Shown: positions 19,459-32,431 of the stretch, piece after piece
How the letters are laid out: every line of letters starts with the position of its first letter
Position numbering within the stretch: position 1 is the first letter of the stretch
NCBI GenBank assembly: GCA_018417955.1
Contig: JACTVC010000003.1
Location: forward strand, 186,001-250,000
Origin: Laccaria trichodermophora
Taxonomy: Eukaryota; Basidiomycota; Agaricomycetes; Agaricales; Hydnangiaceae
Direction of reading: 5' to 3'
DNA: 64,000 nucleotides
Notes under the pieces: generated by a model
Told to the model about the DNA's origin: nothing
What the model saw: only the letters and a program-made list of their open reading frames with translations
Database searches by the model: none
Translations under genes and position numbers: made by a program

Positions 19459-22400
19459 CACCCTTGGCATGACGTTTGGACGTCACGTGAAACCTCTAAG
19501 GTCCATTCTTTGTCAATCGAGAATTGGCCTCCGAGGTCATAAGCACTCCTGGCACTCCCTGCTAAATCCTAAATGAGAAGGGCATCGGGTGGCAGATCTT
19601 ATTGCTAATACCAGTGGGAAGTGGCTGTCTGCCGGTGCGAGTGGCTGTCAGTGTGAGTGCCTAGCACTTGCACTTATGATAGCTTATGCCAGTGATCACT
19701 CGCACTATGTCTGCGCGCCTGAATGTTACAATATGTTTTCTCCCATATTTTAGGTGTTTCTTACTGTCCATATGTCAAATGTACCAATTCTATTCAATGT
19801 ATGTAGGAGTGGCAAAATATCCCACTCGATCTGAAAAGGCCTCGACTCTGTATTCGTAGGGCTCAGTCAGGCAGGGTTCAAAAACGTCCTGGGGCTGCTC
19901 CTTTGATGACCGATAGCGTCAAACTGGAGGGAACAATGTGAATCCAAGTGAGGGACTAGAGGGATGTGTCGAGTGGCACCATGTGTGGATGTTGGTTGTT
20001 GTGGGCGTGGTGGTGGTGGTGCGGCGGGAGGCTGGACCATAAGGGCAGCTGCCGTTCGGTTGAAATCAATATTGATCCCCACATGCCGGGGTGGGAGCAC
20101 GTCATTGACACCGATTGCAAGAAGAGGATTGTTGTCCGAGCTGTCTGTGCACTGCAGCAACCCGAAGTGAGCACCTTTGTTAATCATAGTGCACCGATCT
20201 TGCTTGCAGACGTTGGAGTTTCCAGGTTAGGCGAGACCAGGATGAGGGGGGTCTGCGATAAGATGTCCATCATGTGGCAGGAGAGGAAGGGGATGTGCAT
20301 GTTGTTGGCCTGGACCACCTACGCCTGATGGGATCGGAATGTCACCGAATGGGGTACAAAACCTGAAAATTGTGTTGGGACGGAATATAAAGGGGCACAT
20401 GGGGGTTGCTGTATCAATTGGGGCTTGAGCGAACAGAGAACCCGTGCCTGTGGTCCAGTAGAAGCAAATGGCGAGCCAAAATGCATAAAATTAATGGTGA
20501 ATTCGTGCCTGTTGATGGGAACGATGACAGAGTAGAAACGAAACCCAGTAAGTACAGATGGAGAACGCGAGCCAGAGGTGTAAGCAAGGGGCGGGTAAGG
20601 CAGGAGGCGGGGGCGATGCGATTGAATTGTTTCCTTCCGTTTGTGTGTCATGCTGACAGAGGGCGTAGAGCTGTGCGACTCAGTCCCATTCCCAGTGCTA
20701 GTAGCACTGCTGGTTGCGCTGGCTTGCACGCCACCAGTTGCTAGCCTCTTCACGATACCCTTCGTTTCTCAACATGGACAGCGCGCGGCGTTGGTGCCGG
20801 AGCTGGGGTCGGGGAAGGGCGGGTACACTTGCTGCATCCTTGCATAAGATGGGCTGGTGATGTGGGTGACGCAATCTCGGATGCTTGAGGCCGTTAACTT
20901 GTACATTTGTCGGGGCGAGGATTGTGATGATTGCTATGAAGAGATAAGTAAAAAGAAAAACAAATGAATATCGCAACAGTACCTTTGTAAGCTCAACAAA
21001 GTCCCTCGCAGCGTCGTACCACCACGCAAACGTATCAGCGCCCCCGTAGGTTCTCAGCATTGTCATCCTCTGAAGAATGAGGCATGGGATGACGTTGTCA
21101 GATGCGTGGAAGGGCTAATGAGGCATCAGGCAGAATTTGAAGGCACTGGGTAGAACATTGCGGGGGTGGATGGGTCTGTATGATGTGAGACGAAGCTTGG
21201 GGTGGCTGATGCAGCATGGACTTGGTGACCCCTGGACCTTGCAATATTGCCAAGGGGCCTGGCAGCTAGGCAAAGCACAACCGTGCTATCGTGAGGTTGG
21301 CAAGGGGTGGAGTGGTACCTGCAGTATGTGAGCTTCGTTGAGCATGAAGAGGGACAACATTCCCGCTACGTTAGTAGTGGGTCTTGTGGTGGGTCGATGG
21401 GTGGGAAAAAATTCACGTGCTGCACGTGCCACTGAAACATCACGTTTCTTCACACGGTCACACGCAATCTCACTCTAGGCCTGGCAGTGGAACTGAACAG
21501 TTCTGGCATGAACATGGATATCATGTCGTAGCCAAACTTGTCATGAGCAAGTGATCAGGATGAACAAATGGGCAGATGATAACAACTCATCATGTAAATT
21601 TCTTCTCTATCTATATTTGTTGTATGTAACAGTCTGCGTTGAATTAAAGGCAAGTCAGGAATCCTCGCCCTATTTGTTTTTTTTATACAATGACTCTGTA
21701 ATCACACTTGTCATGAACCTGTAAGAGCAACCACTAAAGGGAAAGAAAAAGCCTCAGTCACCCCATTGTCAGTGTCTACATTTGGCACAGCCAATATGGA
21801 TGACTTGGCGAATGAAGACCAAATCATGGCAGATGTGGATGATGCCTGAATTTAAAGTACATCATAATACCTTTATCGGAGGAAGGACTTGTTTGATTTC
21901 AGAATACATACTAAATAATTCAAGCAGATAAAGAATTTTATTACATACTATAGGACACATAAATTGATAGTAACTTTGCTGTATTATGGACTCGATCTCT
22001 TCACCAATATGGACATCATTCAGCGCAAGCAATGACAAGAATATACAGTGTAAAGTTATCTACATAGTCTGTACAAAGAAATTGCGAATGAAAAACAGTC
22101 TGAAAACTTATTAACTGATGAAATGACGGAGATGGTTTTTAAGTACAAGGAGGTCCATGTGGGACAAGTTACATTGTCCAAAATCGGATACAAGTATAAA
22201 AAAGTCCTCCACCTTGGTGTCATCCCACATATTGACGGCCATTAAATATTCTTCATGCTTGTATAAATTAACGTTTGATTGAAATGGACCGTAGCAGGCC
22301 ATGCGGCTTGCCGCGCTGTGTTATTGATTCCGTTGAAACGTTGACTTGTCAACATTGGGTCACATGTCCATATGAGGGAGTGTCCGGGCCGGTCCGCTTG

Positions 22401-24492
22401 GGGGAATAAAAAACATATAAATTGTGTAGCGCACTCAATTCCGGGTAGAATATTCCATCTTTCAACAAAAATGTACAGTGACCTTTCCGAAACATTTTGA
22501 GATAAGTAGTTCATTAAAATGGAGAAAAAAAATAAAAGTCTGACTGTACCCAAGGGGTGAAGACGATTTCGTTTATAAACCAAGGATACCATTGACAAGT
22601 TATCGTCCAACTACCCTGCAAAGTACCGATCTCAATTTATGCAACGAATAATTTGATTCTTCCGACTAATTTACTAAATCTTCAAGTGTTTAGGTGGAGA
22701 AACGAGTGCCGTAGATTGGTATCTACATCAAATCTACATTACAAAACATGGACTTTCAAAACCTGTCTCAACGTCTGTGCATCCATGCCTGGTGCAACCC
22801 TAACGTCAAGACCAAGGGGGCATGATTGAAATTTATGGCGGGAGAGCGCGGAGTCCAGTGGGATCGGCTACATTCCCAGACCCACACGACCCAACGCAAA
22901 AGAAGAGGAGACAAACGGACTCGGTATTGAACATGGTACCTTGTCACCCAGTCTTTGACTTTCAGTCTTGTCATCACCACTAAAAGATCATCAGCCACGT
23001 CAACCAATACTGACAGTAAGGCATACGGTAATGGAGAGAACCACATGATACATCATGCCACCTACTCGACTCCGTAAGCGCACGAAAAGGCTTCCCCTGG
23101 TACATACGGCGTCAAGATCCTATCCAACCAAGCACATAATGTCAGTCCGTTTATGTTGAACACCAAGAACAAACTCACGATGCTCCCCTCCCTACTGAAC
23201 ACTGACCCCACGTACCTCTCCAACTCCACGTGACCTTCTTCTGTGCAGCCTGAACGAAAGGCTCAACTGCCTCGCCAGCGGACGTATAATCTCAACAACC
23301 TTCTGAAGGTCTGCCACAGACCTGGACAGTCATCTGAATCATAATCTCGCACCGCCTTTGTCTCTCTCTCCAATCCATGTGTTTCCTGCTCCAACCGTCT
23401 AAACACATTCCCCACCTTGATAAGCTGCTCAGTCAGCCAGCTCATGAAACATACAAAGCCTCAAGAAGTCTCGTTTAGTCATACTGCATCACCTGGTGAG
23501 TTCAATGAAGAGAGGCGATTAGGGAACCAACCTCGATGAATGCCCTGAACCTGGGGGTCACATCCGACATTCATGCTCGATCTTCCATTTCGCATATTTC
23601 GCATGGGTGTAAGTGGGGATGTACCCCATGCATGCTTCCCTAAACTCCCTGAAGAGTTAGAGATAAGGAGCGGAGATGTAGGAGATATTGAGGAGGGGCT
23701 GTTCCTTCTTCCGGGCTTCAGAGAGCCGAGAGAGGATACTGGAGTGGTAGCCGAGAACTTGCTCATAATTCCCAAATGTGTTTTTGATGGATTGGTCGAG
23801 ACGTGGTGGGGGAATGATTAGGGGGTTCGCGGTGTGCAGGGGTGTGATGTACATACAGCTGGTATGTAGTGGTAAGCACCTAGGAAAGAAACACGAAAAA
23901 AAACGCATGCCTTCAACGTTTCCGGGGCTTTGACCAAATTATTCGCCCTCGCAGCCCTTTGAAACCTCTTTGATGGGCCTGCGCACAGTCTGAGTCTCAC
24001 TGTCTCGTCCGCATTCGTTCTTCGTCCCCCCCTCCTTTTCGCCCCCCTCCCTCTGCTCTTCCTTCCGTCCCTAACTTGGCCTTTTCATCAGCGTCGATGA
24101 TTGTCAGAGATTCCTCACGGAGCCCAAGGCGTTGGGATGGTAGGATGATGATGTAGCAGAAACCATCGGTGGGAATATAGCACAGGGCGCCAAATGGGCG
24201 CTAAGACGGACTTATGTCGGTTGTTAGCATGTGCACCAAGTGGGCGCTAAGAACTTAGAGAAATATTTCGGTTGTTAGTAATAGGAGTGGCAGCCAGCGC
24301 GCTGACGCTTTTCAGTGACCGGCAAAAGGGAGCCCTCGCAGTGCCAAAGGATCTGAGATGGATGTCATCTATTTATAGTAGCGAGGACGCCGAGGAGTGC
24401 GTGGGCACTAGGCCTTGGGAGGCCAATTACTCATTGCCAAAGAATGGACCTTAGAAGGGGTCCTGCCACTAATCAGTGTCATGCCTTAGGTG
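19459..24492 (+). mobile_element. 5,034-bp TIR transposon, copy L
   Basis: Complete element with a perfect 8-bp target duplication TGGACGGT at 19,451-19,458 and 24,493-24,500. Termini CACCCTTGGCATGAC (left) and CACCTAAGGCATGAC (right, inverted) form the terminal repeats. Looser inverted similarity runs about 110 bp inward ('aaggtccattcttt', 'aattggcctcc'). An identical copy in opposite orientation lies 53 bp away, and every open frame is mirrored about position 24,519. I find no transposase; the longest open frames are about 145 codons. It carries a fragment of a RhoGEF gene. An 8-bp duplication suits hAT, P or KDZ-type elements; the family is undetermined. Confidence 0.93.
23529..23827 (-). 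pseudogene. RhoGEF (DH domain) gene fragment inside copy L
   Basis: Mirror image of 25,211-25,509. On the minus strand it reads 'LDQSIKNTFGNYEQVLGYHS', then 'SRLSEARKKEQPLLNISYIS'. After a stop it reads 'LFREFREACMGYIPTY' and, in another frame, 'TPRFRAFIE'. This is the order of a Dbl-homology RhoGEF domain as found in fungal Rho/Cdc42 exchange factors. Stops and a frame change make it non-functional as read. Confidence 0.55.
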
Positions 24493-24545
24493 TGGACGGT
24501 GCCATCTTGAGGATGCTTCTGGATGGGTCACCCTCATGGTACGTC
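24493..24545. other. 53-bp spacer between the twin transposons
   Basis: It begins with TGGACGGT, the right target duplication of copy L, and ends with GGTACGTC,  the left target duplication of copy R. The 37 bp between these are therefore the original host sequence between two insertion sites, not a loop belonging to either element. Confidence 0.9.
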
Positions 24546-27500
24546 CACCTAAGGCATGACACTGATTAGTGGCAGGACCCCTTCTAAGGTCCATTCTTTG
24601 GCAATGAGTAATTGGCCTCCCAAGGCCTAGTGCCCACGCACTCCTCGGCGTCCTCGCTACTATAAATAGATGACATCCATCTCAGATCCTTTGGCACTGC
24701 GAGGGCTCCCTTTTGCCGGTCACTGAAAAGCGTCAGCGCGCTGGCTGCCACTCCTATTACTAACAACCGAAATATTTCTCTAAGTTCTTAGCGCCCACTT
24801 GGTGCACATGCTAACAACCGACATAAGTCCGTCTTAGCGCCCATTTGGCGCCCTGTGCTATATTCCCACCGATGGTTTCTGCTACATCATCATCCTACCA
24901 TCCCAACGCCTTGGGCTCCGTGAGGAATCTCTGACAATCATCGACGCTGATGAAAAGGCCAAGTTAGGGACGGAAGGAAGAGCAGAGGGAGGGGGGCGAA
25001 AAGGAGGGGGGGACGAAGAACGAATGCGGACGAGACAGTGAGACTCAGACTGTGCGCAGGCCCATCAAAGAGGTTTCAAAGGGCTGCGAGGGCGAATAAT
25101 TTGGTCAAAGCCCCGGAAACGTTGAAGGCATGCGTTTTTTTTCGTGTTTCTTTCCTAGGTGCTTACCACTACATACCAGCTGTATGTACATCACACCCCT
25201 GCACACCGCGAACCCCCTAATCATTCCCCCACCACGTCTCGACCAATCCATCAAAAACACATTTGGGAATTATGAGCAAGTTCTCGGCTACCACTCCAGT
25301 ATCCTCTCTCGGCTCTCTGAAGCCCGGAAGAAGGAACAGCCCCTCCTCAATATCTCCTACATCTCCGCTCCTTATCTCTAACTCTTCAGGGAGTTTAGGG
25401 AAGCATGCATGGGGTACATCCCCACTTACACCCATGCGAAATATGCGAAATGGAAGATCGAGCATGAATGTCGGATGTGACCCCCAGGTTCAGGGCATTC
25501 ATCGAGGTTGGTTCCCTAATCGCCTCTCTTCATTGAACTCACCAGGTGATGCAGTATGACTAAACGAGACTTCTTGAGGCTTTGTATGTTTCATGAGCTG
25601 GCTGACTGAGCAGCTTATCAAGGTGGGGAATGTGTTTAGACGGTTGGAGCAGGAAACACATGGATTGGAGAGAGAGACAAAGGCGGTGCGAGATTATGAT
25701 TCAGATGACTGTCCAGGTCTGTGGCAGACCTTCAGAAGGTTGTTGAGATTATACGTCCGCTGGCGAGGCAGTTGAGCCTTTCGTTCAGGCTGCACAGAAG
25801 AAGGTCACGTGGAGTTGGAGAGGTACGTGGGGTCAGTGTTCAGTAGGGAGGGGAGCATCGTGAGTTTGTTCTTGGTGTTCAACATAAACGGACTGACATT
25901 ATGTGCTTGGTTGGATAGGATCTTGACGCCGTATGTACCAGGGGAAGCCTTTTCGTGCGCTTACGGAGTCGAGTAGGTGGCATGATGTATCATGTGGTTC
26001 TCTCCATTACCGTATGCCTTACTGTCAGTATTGGTTGACGTGGCTGATGATCTTTTAGTGGTGATGACAAGACTGAAAGTCAAAGACTGGGTGACAAGGT
26101 ACCATGTTCAATACCGAGTCCGTTTGTCTCCTCTTCTTTTGCGTTGGGTCGTGTGGGTCTGGGAATGTAGCCGATCCCACTGGACTCCGCGCTCTCCCGC
26201 CATAAATTTCAATCATGCCCCCTTGGTCTTGACGTTAGGGTTGCACCAGGCATGGATGCACAGACGTTGAGACAGGTTTTGAAAGTCCATGTTTTGTAAT
26301 GTAGATTTGATGTAGATACCAATCTACGGCACTCGTTTCTCCACCTAAACACTTGAAGATTTAGTAAATTAGTCGGAAGAATCAAATTATTCGTTGCATA
26401 AATTGAGATCGGTACTTTGCAGGGTAGTTGGACGATAACTTGTCAATGGTATCCTTGGTTTATAAACGAAATCGTCTTCACCCCTTGGGTACAGTCAGAC
26501 TTTTATTTTTTTTCTCCATTTTAATGAACTACTTATCTCAAAATGTTTCGGAAAGGTCACTGTACATTTTTGTTGAAAGATGGAATATTCTACCCGGAAT
26601 TGAGTGCGCTACACAATTTATATGTTTTTTATTCCCCCAAGCGGACCGGCCCGGACACTCCCTCATATGGACATGTGACCCAATGTTGACAAGTCAACGT
26701 TTCAACGGAATCAATAACACAGCGCGGCAAGCCGCATGGCCTGCTACGGTCCATTTCAATCAAACGTTAATTTATACAAGCATGAAGAATATTTAATGGC
26801 CGTCAATATGTGGGATGACACCAAGGTGGAGGACTTTTTTATACTTGTATCCGATTTTGGACAATGTAACTTGTCCCACATGGACCTCCTTGTACTTAAA
26901 AACCATCTCCGTCATTTCATCAGTTAATAAGTTTTCAGACTGTTTTTCATTCGCAATTTCTTTGTACAGACTATGTAGATAACTTTACACTGTATATTCT
27001 TGTCATTGCTTGCGCTGAATGATGTCCATATTGGTGAAGAGATCGAGTCCATAATACAGCAAAGTTACTATCAATTTATGTGTCCTATAGTATGTAATAA
27101 AATTCTTTATCTGCTTGAATTATTTAGTATGTATTCTGAAATCAAACAAGTCCTTCCTCCGATAAAGGTATTATGATGTACTTTAAATTCAGGCATCATC
27201 CACATCTGCCATGATTTGGTCTTCATTCGCCAAGTCATCCATATTGGCTGTGCCAAATGTAGACACTGACAATGGGGTGACTGAGGCTTTTTCTTTCCCT
27301 TTAGTGGTTGCTCTTACAGGTTCATGACAAGTGTGATTACAGAGTCATTGTATAAAAAAAACAAATAGGGCGAGGATTCCTGACTTGCCTTTAATTCAAC
27401 GCAGACTGTTACATACAACAAATATAGATAGAGAAGAAATTTACATGATGAGTTGTTATCATCTGCCCATTTGTTCATCCTGATCACTTGCTCATGACAA

Positions 27501-29579
27501 GTTTGGCTACGACATGATATCCATGTTCATGCCAGAACTGTTCAGTTCCACTGCCAGGCCTAGAGTGAGATTGCGTGTGACCGTGTGAAGAAACGTGATG
27601 TTTCAGTGGCACGTGCAGCACGTGAATTTTTTCCCACCCATCGACCCACCACAAGACCCACTACTAACGTAGCGGGAATGTTGTCCCTCTTCATGCTCAA
27701 CGAAGCTCACATACTGCAGGTACCACTCCACCCCTTGCCAACCTCACGATAGCACGGTTGTGCTTTGCCTAGCTGCCAGGCCCCTTGGCAATATTGCAAG
27801 GTCCAGGGGTCACCAAGTCCATGCTGCATCAGCCACCCCAAGCTTCGTCTCACATCATACAGACCCATCCACCCCCGCAATGTTCTACCCAGTGCCTTCA
27901 AATTCTGCCTGATGCCTCATTAGCCCTTCCACGCATCTGACAACGTCATCCCATGCCTCATTCTTCAGAGGATGACAATGCTGAGAACCTACGGGGGCGC
28001 TGATACGTTTGCGTGGTGGTACGACGCTGCGAGGGACTTTGTTGAGCTTACAAAGGTACTGTTGCGATATTCATTTGTTTTTCTTTTTACTTATCTCTTC
28101 ATAGCAATCATCACAATCCTCGCCCCGACAAATGTACAAGTTAACGGCCTCAAGCATCCGAGATTGCGTCACCCACATCACCAGCCCATCTTATGCAAGG
28201 ATGCAGCAAGTGTACCCGCCCTTCCCCGACCCCAGCTCCGGCACCAACGCCGCGCGCTGTCCATGTTGAGAAACGAAGGGTATCGTGAAGAGGCTAGCAA
28301 CTGGTGGCGTGCAAGCCAGCGCAACCAGCAGTGCTACTAGCACTGGGAATGGGACTGAGTCGCACAGCTCTACGCCCTCTGTCAGCATGACACACAAACG
28401 GAAGGAAACAATTCAATCGCATCGCCCCCGCCTCCTGCCTTACCCGCCCCTTGCTTACACCTCTGGCTCGCGTTCTCCATCTGTACTTACTGGGTTTCGT
28501 TTCTACTCTGTCATCGTTCCCATCAACAGGCACGAATTCACCATTAATTTTATGCATTTTGGCTCGCCATTTGCTTCTACTGGACCACAGGCACGGGTTC
28601 TCTGTTCGCTCAAGCCCCAATTGATACAGCAACCCCCATGTGCCCCTTTATATTCCGTCCCAACACAATTTTCAGGTTTTGTACCCCATTCGGTGACATT
28701 CCGATCCCATCAGGCGTAGGTGGTCCAGGCCAACAACATGCACATCCCCTTCCTCTCCTGCCACATGATGGACATCTTATCGCAGACCCCCCTCATCCTG
28801 GTCTCGCCTAACCTGGAAACTCCAACGTCTGCAAGCAAGATCGGTGCACTATGATTAACAAAGGTGCTCACTTCGGGTTGCTGCAGTGCACAGACAGCTC
28901 GGACAACAATCCTCTTCTTGCAATCGGTGTCAATGACGTGCTCCCACCCCGGCATGTGGGGATCAATATTGATTTCAACCGAACGGCAGCTGCCCTTATG
29001 GTCCAGCCTCCCGCCGCACCACCACCACCACGCCCACAACAACCAACATCCACACATGGTGCCACTCGACACATCCCTCTAGTCCCTCACTTGGATTCAC
29101 ATTGTTCCCTCCAGTTTGACGCTATCGGTCATCAAAGGAGCAGCCCCAGGACGTTTTTGAACCCTGCCTGACTGAGCCCTACGAATACAGAGTCGAGGCC
29201 TTTTCAGATCGAGTGGGATATTTTGCCACTCCTACATACATTGAATAGAATTGGTACATTTGACATATGGACAGTAAGAAACACCTAAAATATGGGAGAA
29301 AACATATTGTAACATTCAGGCGCGCAGACATAGTGCGAGTGATCACTGGCATAAGCTATCATAAGTGCAAGTGCTAGGCACTCGCACTGACAGCCACTCG
29401 CACCGGCAGACAGCCACTTCCCACTGGTATTAGCAATAAGATCTGCCACCCGATGCCCTTCTCATTTAGGATTTAGCAGGGAGTGCCAGGAGTGCTTATG
29501 ACCTCGGAGGCCAATTCTCGATTGACAAAGAATGGACCTTAGAGGTTTCACGTGACGTCCAAACGTCATGCCAAGGGTG
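24546..29579 (-). mobile_element. 5,034-bp TIR transposon, copy R (inverted)
   Basis: Exact inverted counterpart of copy L (position x pairs with 49,038 minus x). It has its own, different 8-bp target duplication GGTACGTC at 24,538-24,545 and 29,580-29,587. All translated frames are identical between the copies, so at least one moved very recently. Orientation is given relative to copy L. Open frames such as 27,972-28,340 ('GADTFAWWYDAARDFVEL') match nothing I recognise and may be further captured host exons. Confidence 0.93.
25211..25509 (+). pseudogene. RhoGEF (DH domain) gene fragment inside copy R
   Basis: Same captured fragment as 23,529-23,827, on the plus strand here. 'NTFGNYEQVLGYHSSILSRL' corresponds to the conserved DH helix (F.N.EE.L..H...L..L), and 'FREACMGYIPTY' to the following helix. 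The piece downstream to about 25,790 has short frames such as 'VEPFVQAAQKKV' that may be a continuation. There is no start codon context and the fragment contains stops. Confidence 0.55.
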
Positions 29580-29587
29580 GGTACGTC

Positions 29588-30178
29588 TGTTTATGTGTTC
29601 CTCTTTTCGACTTCTTTTTTTAATATCTCAGCTACTGCCCTCTTCTGCCACATGTATCGTGCTTAATCTTATCATTCTTTACAGGTCCGCCCTTAATGAG
29701 ATACATTCTATTTATGGCTCGCTGAGCCCCTGTCCAAGTTACATCTCCTGCGGCCAAGGCATTCTACCACAAAGCTTCAAAGATTTGGGCTTCCAGTGGA
29801 AGTTATTTCAAATTTGGAACGTAGTGGAACATTTTCTAAATAATGGATACCGACGGCGAACCGCGAAGTGTTCAGTCTCAACCTTTTCACAGTTCTGGAT
29901 CAATCTGTCGAGCTCTCTCCTGGGTTTGGAGATTTTATTTTGATGGATGTGCCAAGGTACTTCCAAAACGTGGCGAGTGTGAGGTGTCAAGTTCGTACCC
30001 ATATCAAATTTTCCTTCCGAACTCAATCAACCTTTCAACAAAAACGTTATAAATTCACTCGAGCACAATATTGGGTTTTCGTTTAACTCGTACAAGCATC
30101 CATCCTTCGCCTCTTTACCACTCCCAGTACACGAAACACTTTCAGAACAACGAGAAAATATCCGAGTTGATAAAGCGA
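29588..30178. other. Relic flank, continuation of the interrupted segment
   Basis: Resembles 36,215-36,880: 'gagcccctgt.caagtt', 'gcttcaaa.atttg.gctt', 'ggagattttattttgatg', 'gagcacaatattg'. No intact reading frame. It runs into the 3' flank of metallothionein 3. Confidence 0.55.
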
Positions 30179-30405
30179 TTATCCGGATGCGCACTTGCAG
30201 CCGCAGCTAGCGCAGGAACAGCTTCACGTAAATCAAAGTGTCAGAACCAGTCAACGCGGAAAATGTAGAGTTGTGGACTTACTCCTGGGCGCAACCGCAG
30301 GAAGAGTGGTCACCGCAAGCAGCGTTGGCGAGAGCAGATGTGTTCTACGGAACCTGGTTAGTTGAAGGCAAAGAGTCAGCCAGCAAGAAGACGTACAGAG
30401 ATCAT
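30179..30405 (-). CDS. Metallothionein 3 (37 aa, 8 Cys)
   Basis: Exons 30397-30405 (Met-Ile-Ser), 30283-30344 and 30179-30221 give 37 aa: 'NTSALANAACGDHSSCGCAQ', then 'DCSCASCGCKCASG'. It is one residue different from metallothionein 4 (Leu for Phe at position 8). Eight Cys: 13, 19, 21, 25, 27, 30, 32, 34. The second intron ends GAAG here where metallothionein 4 has GTAG. AAG is a poor acceptor, so splicing efficiency is uncertain. It shares its promoter layout with metallothioneins 4 and 5 and faces away from metallothionein 4, about 2 kb apart. Confidence 0.7.
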
Positions 30406-30470
30406 GATGATGGTTGATTTGAATTCAGCTGGGTACTGGGTTCTGAAGAACCTGAGGTGAACTAAGAATC

Positions 30471-30477
30471 CTTTATA
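30471..30477 (-). promoter_or_regulatory. TATA box of metallothionein 3
   Basis: TATAAAG on the minus strand about 66 bp from the start codon. It sits in a block ('ttctgaagaacctgaggt', TATA, 'gagctt.gtttg.ctgtg') conserved before metallothioneins 4 and 5. Confidence 0.55.
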
Positions 30478-32359
30478 CTCCTCGAGCTTTGTTTGCCTGT
30501 GTTGTGTAGGTCAAGTCAAGCTGCGATGGGTACTGTATCTTCTTTGATCATCAGTACCTACGTCAATCACCCAGCGTGAGTGTGTGTGGCTCGCAGGGCT
30601 AGGCCGTCGAGAGGGGAAAGCAGTTGGCCAGAAACAAATCGGTGATTCTCTTGCCACGAATGGACTAGTGAAATGGTAAGTACATAGCCAGAGGTGAATA
30701 TACTAGGCCAAATTTTGATCTTGCCAAGTTCCTAAATTCTGTTGAACGGAAAAACTGAGGGCTTGGAGGACAAAGGGCATATTTCAGGGGTCCTCACGCT
30801 CTTCTTTTTTCGTTACCCCAGATGGATAGCTACAAGACTTGAGTCAAAAAAAATTAATCTCTAACAACGTCGTTGTTCAAAAACAGGACTTTGCACGTTT
30901 GAGGTGTGATGATCCGCCGCCGCCACGCTGAAGACGACGGATCGATGCGGGGTAAAAAGGTTTTAGATAACCAGGGTCATCGATGGCTCATTTCACCCTA
31001 ATTTGATTTTGAAGACAATGCAGACTTCAAATTTGGCCTGCTCACGGCGGGAAAAGCTGCACCTTCTCCTCAAATAAAACTGTGTGTGTATCACGAGCGG
31101 CGATTTCGTCAATAGAATTTTAGGTAGGTGTATCCTGAGTCGGACTTATTTTCGAAACGTTGTCAGAAGCTCCTTGTGGACTGGATGTGCCTCATCTAAC
31201 TGACAGAGCGGTGTTTCCAATTCGGAGGGGCAGCAACGGAACAATTAATTTGCTAGACTTTCCAAGGGAATTTGCAATCGCATTACTTCTATTGGTCTAG
31301 AAGAAAGGTATGGATGTGCCTCATCTAACCGACAGAGCGGTGTTTCCAACTCAGAGGGCAGCAACGGAACAATAATTTGCTAGACTTTCAAAGGGAATTT
31401 GCAAGCTCTAGAAGAAAAGCTCAGAGCTGCTATGTTCATATCACAGACCGGCGATATTCCTTCCCTCCTACTTTCCTCTGCAATAATTCAGTCAATTGCG
31501 CTGCTCAGTCCGTACGTCAACCAATCTCAGATCCTGTAGTGCTCGGAAGATATAGGTTGCTCATTGCCCCACACTGTCAATCAACAGCCACAAAGGCACT
31601 CTGATTCAGCTGAGGGGGAGAACTAGGGAGAAGTGTGTCAAGGGTACCAGTCACGAGTCATTGAAGGTCCTGGAGCTGCCGCAAACAGAAATTTGCCAAA
31701 ATGTGATCCGCCGCGTAAGCTGAACGAGAATTACACAGGAATTGGGAGATAATCGACTCGCCCTGGAAAGTCTGAGCCAGAGCTGAAATATTGGATTTAT
31801 CACAAGAGACTTGGAATGCCCCCAGAAAAGGTTGAGGTGCCACTGTCAAGGAATCAATGCATTGTGAGGGGTAAATCGTTTTACAGCGACAGGACTAAGT
31901 ACGGTTCCTTGAAGCGAAAGCAAAGCGAAAGAAGACAAATCTTGATTAATGACGTCGTTAGGGACGGTTTTTTGTGACTCAAGTCTTCTCCTACCCATCT
32001 GGAGTAACGAAAAAGGAACACCACGAGGACCCTTAAAATATGCCCTTGTTTATCTCCAGGCCCTCAATTCTTTCGTTCAGCACAATTGCGGAATTTAAGG
32101 ACTTGGCCGGCGGATCCAAATTCGGCCTACATTCACGTCGTCTGGCTATGTACTTACCATCATCTCACTAACCCATTTGCGGTGAGAGAATCGCCGATTT
32201 GCCTCTGGCCAACTGATTTCCCTCTCGGGGCCGATCCTTGCAAGCCACACCGACTCACGCTTTGTGTGACTGACGTAGGTACTGATGGTCGAAGGGGGTA
32301 CAATGCACATCACGGCTTCACTTGACCTACACAACACAAGTAAACAAAAGCTCAAGGAG
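30478..32359. other. Shared upstream region of metallothioneins 3 and 4
   Basis: About 30,540-30,660 and 32,170-32,300 carry the conserved distal promoter block in mirrored orientation. Between them, 31,181-31,275 and 31,312-31,404 are a roughly 94-bp direct duplication ('ggatgtgcctcatctaac', 'gacagagcggtgtttcca', 'gggaatttgcaa'). 31,630-31,940 resembles 32,960-33,310. No gene recognised. Confidence 0.55.
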
Positions 32360-32366
32360 TATAAAG
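32360..32366 (+). promoter_or_regulatory. TATA box of metallothionein 4
   Basis: TATAAAG 72 bp upstream of the start codon, in the same conserved block as metallothioneins 3 and 5. Confidence 0.6.
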
Positions 32367-32431
32367 GACTTACAGTTAACCTCAGGCTCTTCAGAACCCA
32401 GTACCCAACTGAATTCAAATCAACCATCATC

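Noticed and set aside
19459..29579. Palindrome as an assembly or library artefact, or as one giant foldback element
   Set aside because: Each arm has its own terminal repeats and a different perfect 8-bp target duplication, the spacer begins and ends with those duplications, and the outer flanks are contiguous in a paralog at 36 kb.
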